Positions 54,945 to 64,000 of a stretch of DNA of 64,000 nt are shown in pieces. This DNA is from Fervidicella metallireducens AeB (GTDB lineage Bacteria > Bacillota > Clostridia > Clostridiales > Caloramatoraceae), in contig NZ_AZQP01000001.1 in NCBI RefSeq assembly GCF_000601455.1, positions 1 through 64,000 on the forward strand, given 5' to 3'. A model generated the notes under the pieces. The model was not told the DNA's origin. It did not search any database and worked only from the letters and a program-made list of their open reading frames with translations. Both the position numbers and the translations under genes were made by a program. Numbering within the stretch: position 1 is the first letter of the stretch; every line of letters begins with the position of its first letter.

Positions 54945-56009
54945 ATGGTATACACGGTAATAATGTCTGGTGGACTTGGCTCCAGATTCTGGCCTAAATC
55001 AAGGGTAAGCATGCCGAAACAGTTTCTAAAGACAGTAGGAGATAAGACAATGATAGAATGTACTGTTGAAAGAATAATGAATATAATCCCAAAGGAAAGG
55101 ATTTGTGTAGTGACTAATAAAAGATATGTGCCAATTATTCAAAATTTATTAGGAATTGAAGAGAAAAATATATTTAAGGAGCCTATGAATAAAGAAACCG
55201 CATCCTGTATAGGTCTTGCAGCTGTTAAACTTCTTAAAAGAGATTTTGAGGCTGTTATGGTTGTATTGCCCTCAGATCATGTAATTATAGGTCAGGAGGA
55301 ATTTGAAAAAACATTAAAAACCGCTATAGATGCTGCAAGGGATGGGGATTATCTTGTAACCATGGGCATTAATCCAACAAGACCAGAATCAGGTTATGGA
55401 TATATTGAAAAGGGAGAAGAAATTGAAACTGGAATTTACAAAGTTAAAAGATTTGTTGAAAAGCCAAATGTTGATGTTGCAAAAAGCTTCATAGAAAAGG
55501 GAAGTTATTATTGGAACAGCGGAATGTTTGTATGGAGAGCAGACAGACTCCTTAGGGAAATAAAAAAATATCTTCCAGAATTGTATAGAAGTTTAATGAG
55601 AATATATGAGGCTGTGGATACTCCTGAGGAAGATAGGGTAATTGCCGATGAGTATAGTAAAATTGATGGTATTTCAATAGATTTTGGGGTTATGCAGAGA
55701 ACTCATAGGGCTGTTGTACTTGATACAAGTTTTACCTGGGATGATATAGGAAGTTTTACGGCTTTAGAGAGGTTTTTGAATAAAGATAAACAAAATAATG
55801 TCATTTCCAATTGTGAAGCAGGGTTATATGAAGTTGAAAATACAATGATATTAGGGAACAAGAGATTAATTGCAGGCATAGGAATTAAAGATATGCTGAT
55901 AGTTGATACAGATGATGTTCTCCTTATTTGTCCTAAAGACAGGTGTCAGGATATAAAAAATTTAGTAAAAGAATTAGCTGGTAATGATGAATTTGAGAGG
56001 TTTATGTAG
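54945..56009 (+). CDS. manC: mannose-1-phosphate guanylyltransferase
   Basis: A 354-residue nucleotidyltransferase. The GGLGSRFWPKSR signature binds GTP, PKQFL follows, and VVLPSDHVI, FVEKPN and NSGMFVW are typical of GDP-mannose pyrophosphorylase. It makes GDP-mannose for glycan synthesis. The 3' isomerase domain of bifunctional versions is absent. The gene starts right at the foot of a terminator hairpin that holds its SD; no other SD is near. A spore-coat or S-layer glycosylation role is possible given the neighbours. Confidence 0.93.
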   Translation: MVYTVIMSGGLGSRFWPKSRVSMPKQFLKTVGDKTMIECTVERIMNIIPKERICVVTNKRYVPIIQNLLGIEEKNIFKEPMNKETASCIGLAAVKLLKRDFEAVMVVLPSDHVIIGQEEFEKTLKTAIDAARDGDYLVTMGINPTRPESGYGYIEKGEEIETGIYKVKRFVEKPNVDVAKSFIEKGSYYWNSGMFVWRADRLLREIKKYLPELYRSLMRIYEAVDTPEEDRVIADEYSKIDGISIDFGVMQRTHRAVVLDTSFTWDDIGSFTALERFLNKDKQNNVISNCEAGLYEVENTMILGNKRLIAGIGIKDMLIVDTDDVLLICPKDRCQDIKNLVKELAGNDEFERFM

Positions 56010-56019
56010 ATTATTTAGA

Positions 56020-56067
56020 TAGGGCTGTTACATTAGTATTTGTGGATACTAATGTAACAGCCTTTTA
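56020..56067 (+). terminator. Rho-independent terminator
   Basis: AGGGCTGTTACATTAGTAT pairs with ATACTAATGTAACAGCCTT around TTGTGG, followed by TT. Confidence 0.82.
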
Positions 56068-56273
56068 TTATAGATTCTTTAAAAGTTACCCTTTTGCAAT
56101 TTCTGCTTACGAAAATATGTATGTCCATAATTGAAAGAGGCTGATAATTAATTATATATTACCACAGCTATATTATTTATTATAAACAAAATAGGTATAT
56201 GATGGTATAATATGAAATAAAGGTAAATCGATAAAATACCATAATATAAATAGAAAAATAGGGGGTAGTGATA

Positions 56274-58835
56274 GTGAAGTTAGATAGGTACAAAGGAAAT
56301 ATTTTAGTTAGCATGTTGATATCTATATTGTCTATATTGTGTGTATTCAGAGGTTATACTGTTTCAGCCAATGAAGTTCTACCTAAAATAAACAGGGTTT
56401 TTGTTGAACATACACCTTTAATAGAAGGGGAAACCCAATCATACTTTTTAATTAGTAACTACAATGGAAAGGTACAATATGCTTTGAAAATAGACAAAGT
56501 AAGTATTGTAAATAAAAAGACGGTTCTAAAACCTTACTATACTCAAAATTATGGAGAAGTTACAGATGGAACTACTGTATATAAACTTGATGGAACAAAT
56601 AAGTTTGAGCCAGGAAATTATAGGGTTTACATATATGTGAAAAGAGCAGGAGTAGAGGGCAAGCTAAAAAATAAGGATTTTTCATTTGACAGTATCTATA
56701 CTGTAAATATTAATTGTTATGGCAAAAATGAAAAAGGGTTAATCTATTCAGATGGGAAAATGCTTATAGATAGAGAAGATTTTAGAATAGGAGAAACAGT
56801 TGAGATAGGTGGCGTTGAAAATCTTCCTGGACCAAGTAGCACATATAAATATTCATTAAATATCTTTGATATCAATAAAAATAAATGGTTAATGGATGTT
56901 TCAAAATATAATGGAAAACTAAAATATATCTTTGACAAACAGGGACAGTATATTTTGGATGTGGCAGTTTCATCTGATAGTACTAAAATTGTGGCACATA
57001 AAAATAGATTAATTAATATATGTGATAACTTCAAGGTCAAATCCATTAATTATATTGATCCTACAACAATTCAAGTTAATTTTACAATGGCACCTGATGT
57101 AACAGATGTTCAAAACAAAAACAACTACTTTGTAAGTACATCTGAAATAAATACAATAAGCATGGTTGGGGATAAAAGTGCCCTGCTGCAATTAAAAAAC
57201 CCAATTGCTAAAGACACACTTTATTTTGTTAACAGTATAAAACTTAAGGACAACCCTTTAATTGTTACATATCCATTTACAGAGATAGAAAAAAGGACAG
57301 ATAATGAGTCGCCCTTTGTTAAAAATATGGGAAATAATAAAAATAGTATTAATGTAACATTTTCTGAACCTCTGAAAAATATCGGAAGTGCATATGTTGT
57401 TCAAGGAGAAACAACCATAGATGTTTCAGAAAAATTTGCAAAAGGCACTTCAGAATTGAAGTTCGAACTTAAAGATTTTTCACCTGATGAATCTATAAGT
57501 TTAATAATAAAAAATGCACAGGATATGTTTGGAAACACAATAGAACCGAATCCGTATATAGCTAATTTAAATATGATAAAAACAGATTTTACTAAACCAG
57601 CAGTAAGTAATATAAAAGTTATATCCCCAGAGAAAGTTGAAGTTACCTTCAGTGAAAAGTTAAAATATCCACCAATTGTTATGGTAGGCAGTAGTCCTGT
57701 ATATTTTGATGAGTATTCATCATCTGATAACATAACTTTTTTGGGGACATGTTATTACACTCTAGGCAAAAATACAGTTAAAGTTATTTCCTATCAGGAC
57801 CTTAGTGGCAATTTCGGTGAAAAGGTTGAAAGGGAACTGGATTTTAAAGCAGAGAAAACATCACCAAGACTGACAGGTGTTGAGAAGAAAGTATTTAACA
57901 ACAAGATGTATCTTGTATTAAATTTTGATAGATATATTAAGCAATTTAATTCATCTTTAATTATTCAGGGAACTAGGGAACTGAAAACCCAGATTCAAAC
58001 ATTATCCTTTCCCTTTGCAGCAACAGTTAATGCAGCAAGTTACCTTAAGGAGAATGGAGCGGATAAAAACAATCTTAAGTCCGTTATAATTGATATATCC
58101 AATATTGCTGTGTTCCCTACAGGGACATATAAGGTTAAGATAAATCCTGGATTAATTATGGATTTTTCAAATAATTATTCAAGTGAAATTACAAATGTGA
58201 CCTTCACCTGTGACGGTTATTATAACGACGGCAAGGAATTATTCATTGTTGGAAGCCCCCAGGTTTCTTGGGATTTTTCCTACATAGATATAGAATTTTC
58301 CAAGGACATTAGTGACAAAACAGCTCTAGATGTCTCAAACTATAGAATAAATGGCCAATGTATATTCCAGCGTGTTGAAAAGAGAAGCAATAAAAATATA
58401 AGGCTTATTCTTGCTTCAGATCATATAAACTATTCAGGATATAGAACATTAGAGATAAATGGGGTAACAGATGATGCAGGTAATAAAATAGATAAATATC
58501 AGTCTATTATTTATCTAGGGGAAAACAAAAAACCTTATATTGATTATGCTGTATTAAAGGGTAAGAACACCATAAGTGTTATATTCAGTGAAAATGTGTA
58601 TCCAGTAGGCCCTGGTGATTTTGAGGTATATATAGATGGAACAAGGGTTAGTGATAACAAAATAAGTATTTTAAAATACACTTATTTTACAAAGGAAGTA
58701 GAAATTAAAGTAGATCCATCAATTATTCTAGATAATGCTACTAAAACAATACAGATAAAACTTAAGGGTTCAGGAATAATGGATATAAGTGGTAATAAAG
58801 CTGTGAAGGATGTATATATTAAAGTGCTTAAATAG
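56274..58835 (+). CDS. second S-layer-type surface protein, paralogue of 28539 gene
   Basis: An 853-residue secreted protein (signal about 1-33). Its C-terminal 600 residues align throughout with the protein at 28539: VTFSEKL, SYQDLSGNFG, FPTGTYKVKI and NYRINGQCIF have direct counterparts. It differs by a new N-terminal half and by ordinary codon use. SbsA-like Ig modules. Anchor not visible. Start GTG 56274 with GGGGG 8 bases upstream. It may be a minor surface or cell-wall protein. Confidence 0.8.
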   Translation: MKLDRYKGNILVSMLISILSILCVFRGYTVSANEVLPKINRVFVEHTPLIEGETQSYFLISNYNGKVQYALKIDKVSIVNKKTVLKPYYTQNYGEVTDGTTVYKLDGTNKFEPGNYRVYIYVKRAGVEGKLKNKDFSFDSIYTVNINCYGKNEKGLIYSDGKMLIDREDFRIGETVEIGGVENLPGPSSTYKYSLNIFDINKNKWLMDVSKYNGKLKYIFDKQGQYILDVAVSSDSTKIVAHKNRLINICDNFKVKSINYIDPTTIQVNFTMAPDVTDVQNKNNYFVSTSEINTISMVGDKSALLQLKNPIAKDTLYFVNSIKLKDNPLIVTYPFTEIEKRTDNESPFVKNMGNNKNSINVTFSEPLKNIGSAYVVQGETTIDVSEKFAKGTSELKFELKDFSPDESISLIIKNAQDMFGNTIEPNPYIANLNMIKTDFTKPAVSNIKVISPEKVEVTFSEKLKYPPIVMVGSSPVYFDEYSSSDNITFLGTCYYTLGKNTVKVISYQDLSGNFGEKVERELDFKAEKTSPRLTGVEKKVFNNKMYLVLNFDRYIKQFNSSLIIQGTRELKTQIQTLSFPFAATVNAASYLKENGADKNNLKSVIIDISNIAVFPTGTYKVKINPGLIMDFSNNYSSEITNVTFTCDGYYNDGKELFIVGSPQVSWDFSYIDIEFSKDISDKTALDVSNYRINGQCIFQRVEKRSNKNIRLILASDHINYSGYRTLEINGVTDDAGNKIDKYQSIIYLGENKKPYIDYAVLKGKNTISVIFSENVYPVGPGDFEVYIDGTRVSDNKISILKYTYFTKEVEIKVDPSIILDNATKTIQIKLKGSGIMDISGNKAVKDVYIKVLK

Positions 58836-58837
58836 TG

Positions 58838-58882
58838 AAATCAGCTGAAGAAATAATGAAATTTTCTTCAGCTGATTTTTAA
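58838..58882 (+). terminator. bidirectional terminator
   Basis: AAATCAGCTGAAGAAA pairs with TTTCTTCAGCTGATTT around a short loop. It overlaps the 3' end of the minus-strand gene at 58868. Confidence 0.85.
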
Positions 58883-59365
58883 ATTGATGTGTCTTTGCAA
58901 TAATAAATCTAACCTATCCTTTTCTTCGGGACAAATTGGAATTTTAACATATCTGTATCCTTTCTTTTTCTTTATTTTCAATCTAAGCATATTTTTCTTC
59001 CATTGATATTTTACTATATCATTCCATTTCCAATGGTTAATAGAACAGACCATTCCCCTTTTTTTAATATGCAGCTTTGTTTTGCCGATGATTAAAAGAT
59101 AAATGGAAAACAAAAAGAGGTTTAAGAAAAAAGAAATTTCGTACAGGGTTATCTGGTTGCCTAAATACTTATCCAATAAATAAAGAAAGTTTAAGCTTAA
59201 GATTACATAACCTAAATATTTTGTTAAACCTACTTTTCTTGTCTCTACCCTATCTATAACATGTCCCATTTTCACAGAAAGTATAAGTTTATAGAAAATA
59301 AGAGATATAAATAAAAGCATACAAGATATATTCATTGAGGTAATTATTGTTTTTACGATATCCAT
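58868..59365 (-). CDS. small membrane protein (DUF5673-like)
   Basis: A 165-residue protein with three TM segments (about 5-27, 48-65, 75-95) and a cytoplasmic tail with a KKRGMVCSINHWKWNDIVKYQWKKN motif (IKKRGI..W..I..Y-type) resembling DUF5673. Function unknown. No strong SD before the ATG was seen in the reverse complement. Its stop lies in the terminator hairpin. Confidence 0.65.
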   Translation of the reverse strand: MDIVKTIITSMNISCMLLFISLIFYKLILSVKMGHVIDRVETRKVGLTKYLGYVILSLNFLYLLDKYLGNQITLYEISFFLNLFLFSIYLLIIGKTKLHIKKRGMVCSINHWKWNDIVKYQWKKNMLRLKIKKKKGYRYVKIPICPEEKDRLDLLLQRHINLKIS

Positions 59366-59609
59366 TTTATTTCCTTTCTATTTAATTTCAAATTTATTTA
59401 AAAAACTTTGACCATCCATAGTTACGTAATATGGCAGAAAAATTAAGGGGTATTTAATAGAGTTATATAAATTATTATACTATATTTTAGTTGATTAATA
59501 TCATTGGAATTTTATTACATTAACATGGGATATTTAAGTAAATATAAAAGACATATGGATGTTCAGTAGTGAATAATATATATTAGTTAAACACAAAAGA
59601 GGTGTATTT

Positions 59610-60026
59610 ATGATAAATAGATGTAAAGAAAACGTTGAAAAATTAGGATTTGTTGTAAATTATAACAATACAAAAGAATTAATTGAAAATGAGATAATTC
59701 CTTTAAGTACATTGCTACAGCAGCTAAGTACTTCCATATACAATATGACCTTTGCAGCTGATGCCATATCAAATATTAATGTAACAGAAACTCATCAGAT
59801 AAAGGAACTTTTAGAGTTAGCCTATGATTTACGAAGGCTCTCAGAGAGGGTTGAATGTGTGCTAAAGAACAGAACTGATATTGCCCTTAAGGCAATAGAT
59901 ACAGGGGTATATGATTATCAGAATCTTTATTCTGGCATAGAAAAAAATGTGCCAGATTGTCAGGAGACTCAGACAGAGGAAACTATTCCGTCAATAAACC
60001 AGTCAGAAGATACAAATAAGGAGTAA
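59610..60026 (+). CDS. hypothetical helical protein, 138 aa
   Basis: A soluble protein, mostly alpha-helical. It has a region of heptad-like leucine spacing (about 20-90) and an acidic, low-complexity tail (about 115-138). No family recognised. AGAGGTG is well placed before the ATG. A long stem with loop at 60017-60061 ends the transcript. It sits upstream of the spore-coat block on the opposite strand to the glycosyltransferase. Confidence 0.7.
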   Translation: MINRCKENVEKLGFVVNYNNTKELIENEIIPLSTLLQQLSTSIYNMTFAADAISNINVTETHQIKELLELAYDLRRLSERVECVLKNRTDIALKAIDTGVYDYQNLYSGIEKNVPDCQETQTEETIPSINQSEDTNKE

Positions 60027-60061
60027 TCAATATGTTAATTAACATGTTGAATACTCCTTTG
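60017..60061 (+). terminator. bidirectional terminator
   Basis: AAGGAGTA ... ATATGTT pairs with AACATGT ... TACTCCTT, one bulge. The end of the preceding gene lies in the 5' arm. Confidence 0.72.
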
Positions 60062-60064
60062 TTA

Positions 60065-61192
60065 TTATTTATATCTGATATAGGCCTCTTCATATACATT
60101 TAATGTTTTTGCTGCGGTTTTATCCCATGAGAATTCCTTAGAGCGGAGATAACCTTTTTCAGCTATTGAATTTCTTAAATTTTCATCTTCCAAGACATTT
60201 TCCATAACGTTTTTTAGTTCTTCTGTATCGAAGGGATTAACCAAAACTGCAGAGTCACCAACAACCTCAGGGATAGAGGATATATTTGAGGTTATAACAG
60301 GAGCCTTACATGACATTGCTTCAAGGGGTGGTAGACCAAAGCCTTCATAAAGGGAAGGGTAAACAAAAACGTCGCATCCATTATAGAAATATGGAAGATC
60401 TTCGTAGGGAACATAACCGGTAAAATGAACTCTGTCTGAAATTCCAAGGCTTTCAGATAGTTTCATAAGGTAAGTATGCTCATCTTTAGATTGACCTATT
60501 ATTACTACTTTTAAATCCTTAGAGAGGTTCTTATATATTCTTGAGAATGCAACTAAAATGGATTTTACATTTTTCCGGGGGCTAAAACCTCCAAGATAAA
60601 GTATAAAGTCATTATCTATATTATATTTATTTTTCAGGAAAAGTTTTGTTTCTTCTTTGTTAAGTGGCTTAAAAAAGCCATCAGCAGCTAGGTGAGTAAC
60701 TTTTATTTTTTCTTCCTCCACATCAAATATTCTAATTATATCCTTTTTAGAAAATTCGGAAACGGTAATTATCATATCAGAGTTTTGGATTATTTCAGGC
60801 ATTTGAGAAATAAATTTTTTGAGATAGCCCCTGCCTACTGTTTCAGGCATTACATAGGGTATAAGATCATGAATAGTTGTAATATATATACAGCTTTTTT
60901 TATCAGGAAGACCAATTCCATTTTGAGGAACATGATATATATCGATATTTTTGTTTAATATATTGGCAGGAATAAAATTTTCCTCAAAAAATCGATGATG
61001 TTTTTTTGAGGCTATACTAAATGTAACATTGTCGCATATATTAAACTCCTTATAATTCATACCACACCAGTATAAATGATAGGAATTTTCCAAGTCATAT
61101 TTTGTAATGTATTTAATTATCTGTTGAGTATATGTCCCTATGCCAGTTCCGGCATACCAGTTGGCACCCCTCGCGTCTATGGCAATCTTCAT
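60065..61192 (-). CDS. GT4-family glycosyltransferase (CotSA-like)
   Basis: A 375-residue glycosyltransferase of the GT-B fold, family 4. Motifs: [18 protein letters not shown]-terminal loop, [11 protein letters not shown], and [18 protein letters not shown] (E-x7-E). Relatives near CotS genes are called CotSA and probably glycosylate spore coat or crust components. SD GGAGTG. Its divergent promoter region is shared with the CotS operon. Confidence 0.9.
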   Translation of the reverse strand: MKIAIDARGANWYAGTGIGTYTQQIIKYITKYDLENSYHLYWCGMNYKEFNICDNVTFSIASKKHHRFFEENFIPANILNKNIDIYHVPQNGIGLPDKKSCIYITTIHDLIPYVMPETVGRGYLKKFISQMPEIIQNSDMIITVSEFSKKDIIRIFDVEEEKIKVTHLAADGFFKPLNKEETKLFLKNKYNIDNDFILYLGGFSPRKNVKSILVAFSRIYKNLSKDLKVVIIGQSKDEHTYLMKLSESLGISDRVHFTGYVPYEDLPYFYNGCDVFVYPSLYEGFGLPPLEAMSCKAPVITSNISSIPEVVGDSAVLVNPFDTEELKNVMENVLEDENLRNSIAEKGYLRSKEFSWDKTAAKTLNVYEEAYIRYK

Positions 61193-61277
61193 CTATTTCA
61201 CACTCCATAAATTTAAGTCTATATATTATAGATATTAACGAATAATTATCTTTGTGCATAAAACTTATATAAATTAT

Positions 61278-61305
61278 CACATTTGTTAAAAGATTTCATA
61301 TTATA
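61278..61305 (+). promoter_or_regulatory. sigma-K-like promoter of the CotS operon
   Basis: CAC at 61278-61280, a 16-base spacer, and CATATTATA at 61297-61305 match the sigma-K pattern AC(N16)CATAnnnTA. The spore-coat nature of the operon agrees with mother-cell late expression. Confidence 0.6.
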
Positions 61306-61347
61306 AAATAGAATTTATTTTTTACAGCAATGTTTGGAGATGATTAT

Positions 61348-62352
61348 GTGGAAAATTTGAAGGAGCTCCTGGAAGAAAAGTATAACATACAGATTTTAGA
61401 AATTGAGAAGATAAAAAATGTATATAAGATAAAAACAACTTCAGGATTAAAATGTTTTAAATCATCAAAATATGATTTAGGACAATTTACATTTATTATG
61501 TCAGCAATTAAACATTTAATGGATAAAGGATTTGAATCAGTAATACCATATGAAAATACAGTAGATGGAGAGGGATATATAGCCTACAACGATAGATACG
61601 GATTTTTATCTGATTGGGTGGATGCAAGGGAGGCAAATTTCAAAAACCCAATTGAATTAAAAATGTGCGTTGAAACCTTAAGTAAGATGCATTTATATTC
61701 AAGGGAATTTGAATTAGAAAATGGGGAAAAGGGGAGAGATTACTACGGAAAATGGGTAAAAAAATTCAAAAAAAGGTGCGATGAACTCCTGTATTTCAAA
61801 GCGATAATAAAAGATAAAGATGTACAGAGTGAGTTTGACAGCATTTATCTAAAATATTTTGACAGTCACTACAAACAAGGCATATCCTCTGTTAGAGATT
61901 TAGAGGAATCAGAGTATTTTAGAATAATGGAAGATCATAGAAAAACAATGGGATTCTGTCATCACGACACAGCAAATCATAATTTTCTTATTTCTCCTGA
62001 TTTTAATGTATATATGATTGATTTTGACTATTGTATACTTGATTCCCACCTGCATGATTTAGCAAGTATAATCATAAGAAATTTAAGATATGGAAACTGG
62101 GATATGGAATTAATGGAATATATAATTGATATTTATAGTAATAGAATAACTTTGACTGAGGAGGAGAAATATTTAATCTATTGCTTTATGGAATTTCCAC
62201 AGGATTTCTGGCAGGTTGGACTTCAATACTATGTTGAGAAGCAGCCCTGGGAAGAAAGTATATTTTTAAAGAGATTAAAGAAAACAGTTGAGGATAGCAG
62301 GGAGAGAATGGAATTTTTAAAAGGTCTTAAAACAAGTTTAATGGAGGTTTAA
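61348..62352 (+). CDS. CotS-family spore coat kinase-like protein
   Basis: A 334-residue protein with the aminoglycoside-phosphotransferase kinase fold. An intact Brenner motif (GFCHHDTANHNF, about 203-213) and the metal motif MIDFDYC (about 224-229) suggest it can bind ATP. CotS proteins are spore coat components in Bacillus. Start is GTG 61348 with GGAG 8 bases upstream; ATG 61330 lies 5' of that SD and is rejected. First gene of a tight operon (2 bases to the next). Confidence 0.88.
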   Translation: MENLKELLEEKYNIQILEIEKIKNVYKIKTTSGLKCFKSSKYDLGQFTFIMSAIKHLMDKGFESVIPYENTVDGEGYIAYNDRYGFLSDWVDAREANFKNPIELKMCVETLSKMHLYSREFELENGEKGRDYYGKWVKKFKKRCDELLYFKAIIKDKDVQSEFDSIYLKYFDSHYKQGISSVRDLEESEYFRIMEDHRKTMGFCHHDTANHNFLISPDFNVYMIDFDYCILDSHLHDLASIIIRNLRYGNWDMELMEYIIDIYSNRITLTEEEKYLIYCFMEFPQDFWQVGLQYYVEKQPWEESIFLKRLKKTVEDSRERMEFLKGLKTSLMEV

Positions 62353-62353
62353 C

Positions 62354-62713
62354 ATGTCCCACAAACTTGATGAATTAATATATAAAATCGAGGTATTAAA
62401 GACAGAAATAGACGATTTGATGGAGTCTTTGATAGCTGAAAGATTTGTTGGTTTTACCAGGGGTATGGAAGATGAAACTTCAAATCAGGTAAAGGAAGTT
62501 AATGAGGCTGAAAATAAAGATTATGATGAGTTTGAGGATGAAATTAAGAAACTTAAGGAAGATGTAAAACTATTAAAAAAGATAAAGAGAAGACAGAGAA
62601 AATTAGAGAAGTTAGAAGAAAAAAGAGCTGAAATTATGGATGAGATAGAAAGAAGAAAAGAACAGGAGAGGAGGAAGAGACAAAAGACGGAGAAAAAAAG
62701 AAAGAAGCATTAA
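62354..62713 (+). CDS. charged coiled-coil protein, 119 aa
   Basis: A protein made almost entirely of a Lys/Glu/Arg-rich coiled coil, with a strongly basic C-terminus (about 85-119). The N-terminal third is more regular (MSHKLDELIYKIEVLKTEIDDLMESL). No family recognised. Located between two CotS-like genes with a GGAGG SD overlapping the upstream stop codon. Possibly a spore coat scaffold. Confidence 0.75.
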   Translation: MSHKLDELIYKIEVLKTEIDDLMESLIAERFVGFTRGMEDETSNQVKEVNEAENKDYDEFEDEIKKLKEDVKLLKKIKRRQRKLEKLEEKRAEIMDEIERRKEQERRKRQKTEKKRKKH

Positions 62714-62728
62714 TTGGGGGTTTTCTGG

Positions 62729-63676
62729 ATGGAGCTTAAAAAGCAGTATAATACAGACACAAACAATATTTCAGAGACGGATAAAGAATACATTTCAAAA
62801 CTTTCCCATAAAAACTTTAATTTTATACCAGTTAAATATAAAGAATGGGAGATAACAGCTGCTTTTTCAATAATAGATTATATTTATGGCAATGGTTTTA
62901 ATAATATCCAGCCTATAATAAAAACGAATGAAGGGCGGATATTTATCACCGATGGAGATAGCAGGTATATACTTACTGAAGAAGTAGAAGGTGATAAACT
63001 TCAGCTGAACTGCAGTGAAAATCTGGCTTGTTGTGCAGAAATTTTAGCTGAATTTCACAATGCTGCTGAGGGTTTTGTACAGCCTCCTGGAGTAAAGATT
63101 AAGACCAACTGGGGAAAGAGTATAGATAAGTATAGAAATCTGTTTAATGAAACAAGAAAGTTTAAAACATATTTAGATAATGCCGGAACCTTAAATGATT
63201 TTGAGAAATACTCAAGGGAACAAATTGATGAAATATTAAGAAGGGGAAAAGAATCCTTGAAAATTATGAAATCCATCAACTATTTAAAACGCCTAGAGGA
63301 AAGTATGAGAAAAAAAGAGATATGTATTAATGATATATCCGTTAACTTAGCAAAAATTTCAAAGGGTAAAATAGTTATAACAAAGCTTTTTAATTTAGGG
63401 TACAACATGGTTGAAGATGATATAGCTGATCTAGTTAAGCTTGGAATAGAAGAAACGGGAGATAAGGATATTTATAATTATGTATTAGATAGTTACTCTA
63501 AAATCAGACATATTGAAAGAGTTTCCAAAGAGATAATAAAGGCCTACGTCTCTTTTCCTTGTTCTTCTATGAAAACCATAGTAAAGTATACTAAAGACAA
63601 GGATATAAATAAACTACAAAAATTTATGAAATACATTGAAAGAGAATCTATGACTGATATAATGGAGGTGAAATAG
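62729..63676 (+). CDS. CotS-like protein with degenerate kinase motifs
   Basis: A 315-residue protein related to CotS by layout, with the helix WEITAAFSIIDYIYGNGF and EEVEGDK hinge. The catalytic loop equivalent reads ICINDISVNLAK (His changed to Asn; the following ligand altered) and the DFD motif is ITKLFNLGY, so it is likely a pseudokinase. ATG 62729 has GGGGG 8 bases upstream; the TTG at 62714 is rejected. Confidence 0.78.
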   Translation: MELKKQYNTDTNNISETDKEYISKLSHKNFNFIPVKYKEWEITAAFSIIDYIYGNGFNNIQPIIKTNEGRIFITDGDSRYILTEEVEGDKLQLNCSENLACCAEILAEFHNAAEGFVQPPGVKIKTNWGKSIDKYRNLFNETRKFKTYLDNAGTLNDFEKYSREQIDEILRRGKESLKIMKSINYLKRLEESMRKKEICINDISVNLAKISKGKIVITKLFNLGYNMVEDDIADLVKLGIEETGDKDIYNYVLDSYSKIRHIERVSKEIIKAYVSFPCSSMKTIVKYTKDKDINKLQKFMKYIERESMTDIMEVK

Positions 63677-64000
63677 TGGAATATAGATATAGAGACAAGG
63701 TGTATTTGTCCAGCTATATGCTTGACACCAGGCTTTTTGATATGTTCGACATAATTGTTGAGGAGGCAACCCCTATAAGGTCAATATATATATTAAAAAC
63801 TGATGATGGTTTGAAGATTTTAAAAAAAGTTGACTATTCTGAGGATGAGCTGACCTTTATATATAATTCTCTTAATGAGATTAGAAAGACATATCCCTAT
63901 GTAATAAATTATAAGAAAAGCATATCCGGTAAACCCTTTGTTGAATATGAAGGTGGAAGGTATGTAATTATAGACTTAATTGAAGGCAGGGAATGCATGT
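63676..64000 (+). CDS. CotS-like protein, cut by the window edge
   Basis: The gene starts with GTG 63676, which overlaps the stop of the previous gene by one base (TAGTG), and GGAGGTG is 5 bases upstream. About 108 codons are visible. The sequence (DIIVEEATPIRSIYILKTDDGLKILKKVDYSEDEL ... FVEYEGGRYVIIDLIEGREC) matches the N-lobe of CotS-like proteins. Third member of the tandem. The catalytic part lies outside the window. Confidence 0.85.
   Translation, partial: MEYRYRDKVYLSSYMLDTRLFDMFDIIVEEATPIRSIYILKTDDGLKILKKVDYSEDELTFIYNSLNEIRKTYPYVINYKKSISGKPFVEYEGGRYVIIDLIEGRECM

Noticed and set aside
1-64000. CRISPR arrays, insertion sequences, prophage, toxin-antitoxin or restriction systems
   Set aside because: No repeat-spacer pattern, transposase, integrase or related gene was found by reading the window.

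Overview
The window is AT-rich, gene-dense DNA from a low-GC, endospore-forming Firmicute of the class Clostridia. Three things point there: clostridial ferredoxins, a full set of sporulation genes (Gin/CsfB, SpmA/SpmB, AbrB, CotF and CotS families, a SpoIIP-like protein), and a gene order recalling the csfB-yaaO-tmk-yaaQ-holB-yaaT ... abrB-metS-tatD-yabE-rnmV-ksgA block of Bacillus subtilis. I cannot name the species. No insertion sequence, prophage, CRISPR array or restriction system is visible; this is core chromosome.

Layout. 1-2.5 kb: a CAU tRNA and tRNA-Ala with their promoter and terminator, a PH-like membrane protein, an unusual M20 amidohydrolase and csfB. 2.5-9.3 kb: decarboxylase, tmk, darA, holB, yaaT, a ferredoxin, trmN6, rsmI and abrB. 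9.6-16.5 kb: CCA-adding enzyme, a MtnX-like phosphatase, spmA-spmB, a degenerate GGDEF sensor and a frameshifted RDD protein. 16.6-23.8 kb: T-box-controlled metG, tatD, a G5/3D cell-wall protein, rnmV, ksgA and an unrecognised protein with a possible sigma-K promoter. 23.9-27.9 kb: small membrane proteins, a lipoprotein, a decayed SpoIIP-like protein and a ferredoxin. 28-37.8 kb: a surface block with a highly expressed-looking S-layer-type protein, a giant subtilisin-like protease and a C-terminal processing protease. 37.8-45.2 kb: uppP, a lipoprotein, CotF, an iron-sulfur protein, LysM-CAP, HtrA, an HD protein and DppA. 45.2-53.5 kb: FemX-like, alanine racemase-like and LytR-CpsA-Psr genes, then M16 and M28 peptidases. 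53.7-64 kb: a second degenerate GGDEF protein, mannose-1-phosphate guanylyltransferase, a second S-layer-type protein, and a spore-coat cluster (glycosyltransferase, three CotS-like proteins, a coiled-coil protein) cut by the right edge.

The left half is housekeeping (replication, tRNA and rRNA modification and maturation) interleaved with sporulation genes. The right half is mostly envelope and surface functions ending in spore coat.

The most notable observations are: (i) four gene disruptions within 28 kb - three one-base deletions (RDD/VCBS protein, LysM-CAP protein, HtrA) and one in-frame TAA that separates the subtilisin from a proline-rich linker plus SH3 tail; these are either sequence errors or real decay. 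(ii) Several enzyme-family members lacking catalytic residues: the M20 protein, the Alr-like protein, both GGDEF proteins, one CotS paralogue and the SpoIIP-like protein. (iii) A pair of diverged S-layer-type paralogues. (iv) A terminator whose 3' arm is the Shine-Dalgarno of the next gene. (v) Matching sigma-K-like promoters before the CotS operon and before an unknown gene. I did not find a clearly new multi-gene system. The best leads are the FemX/Alr-like pair and the CotS-type cluster.
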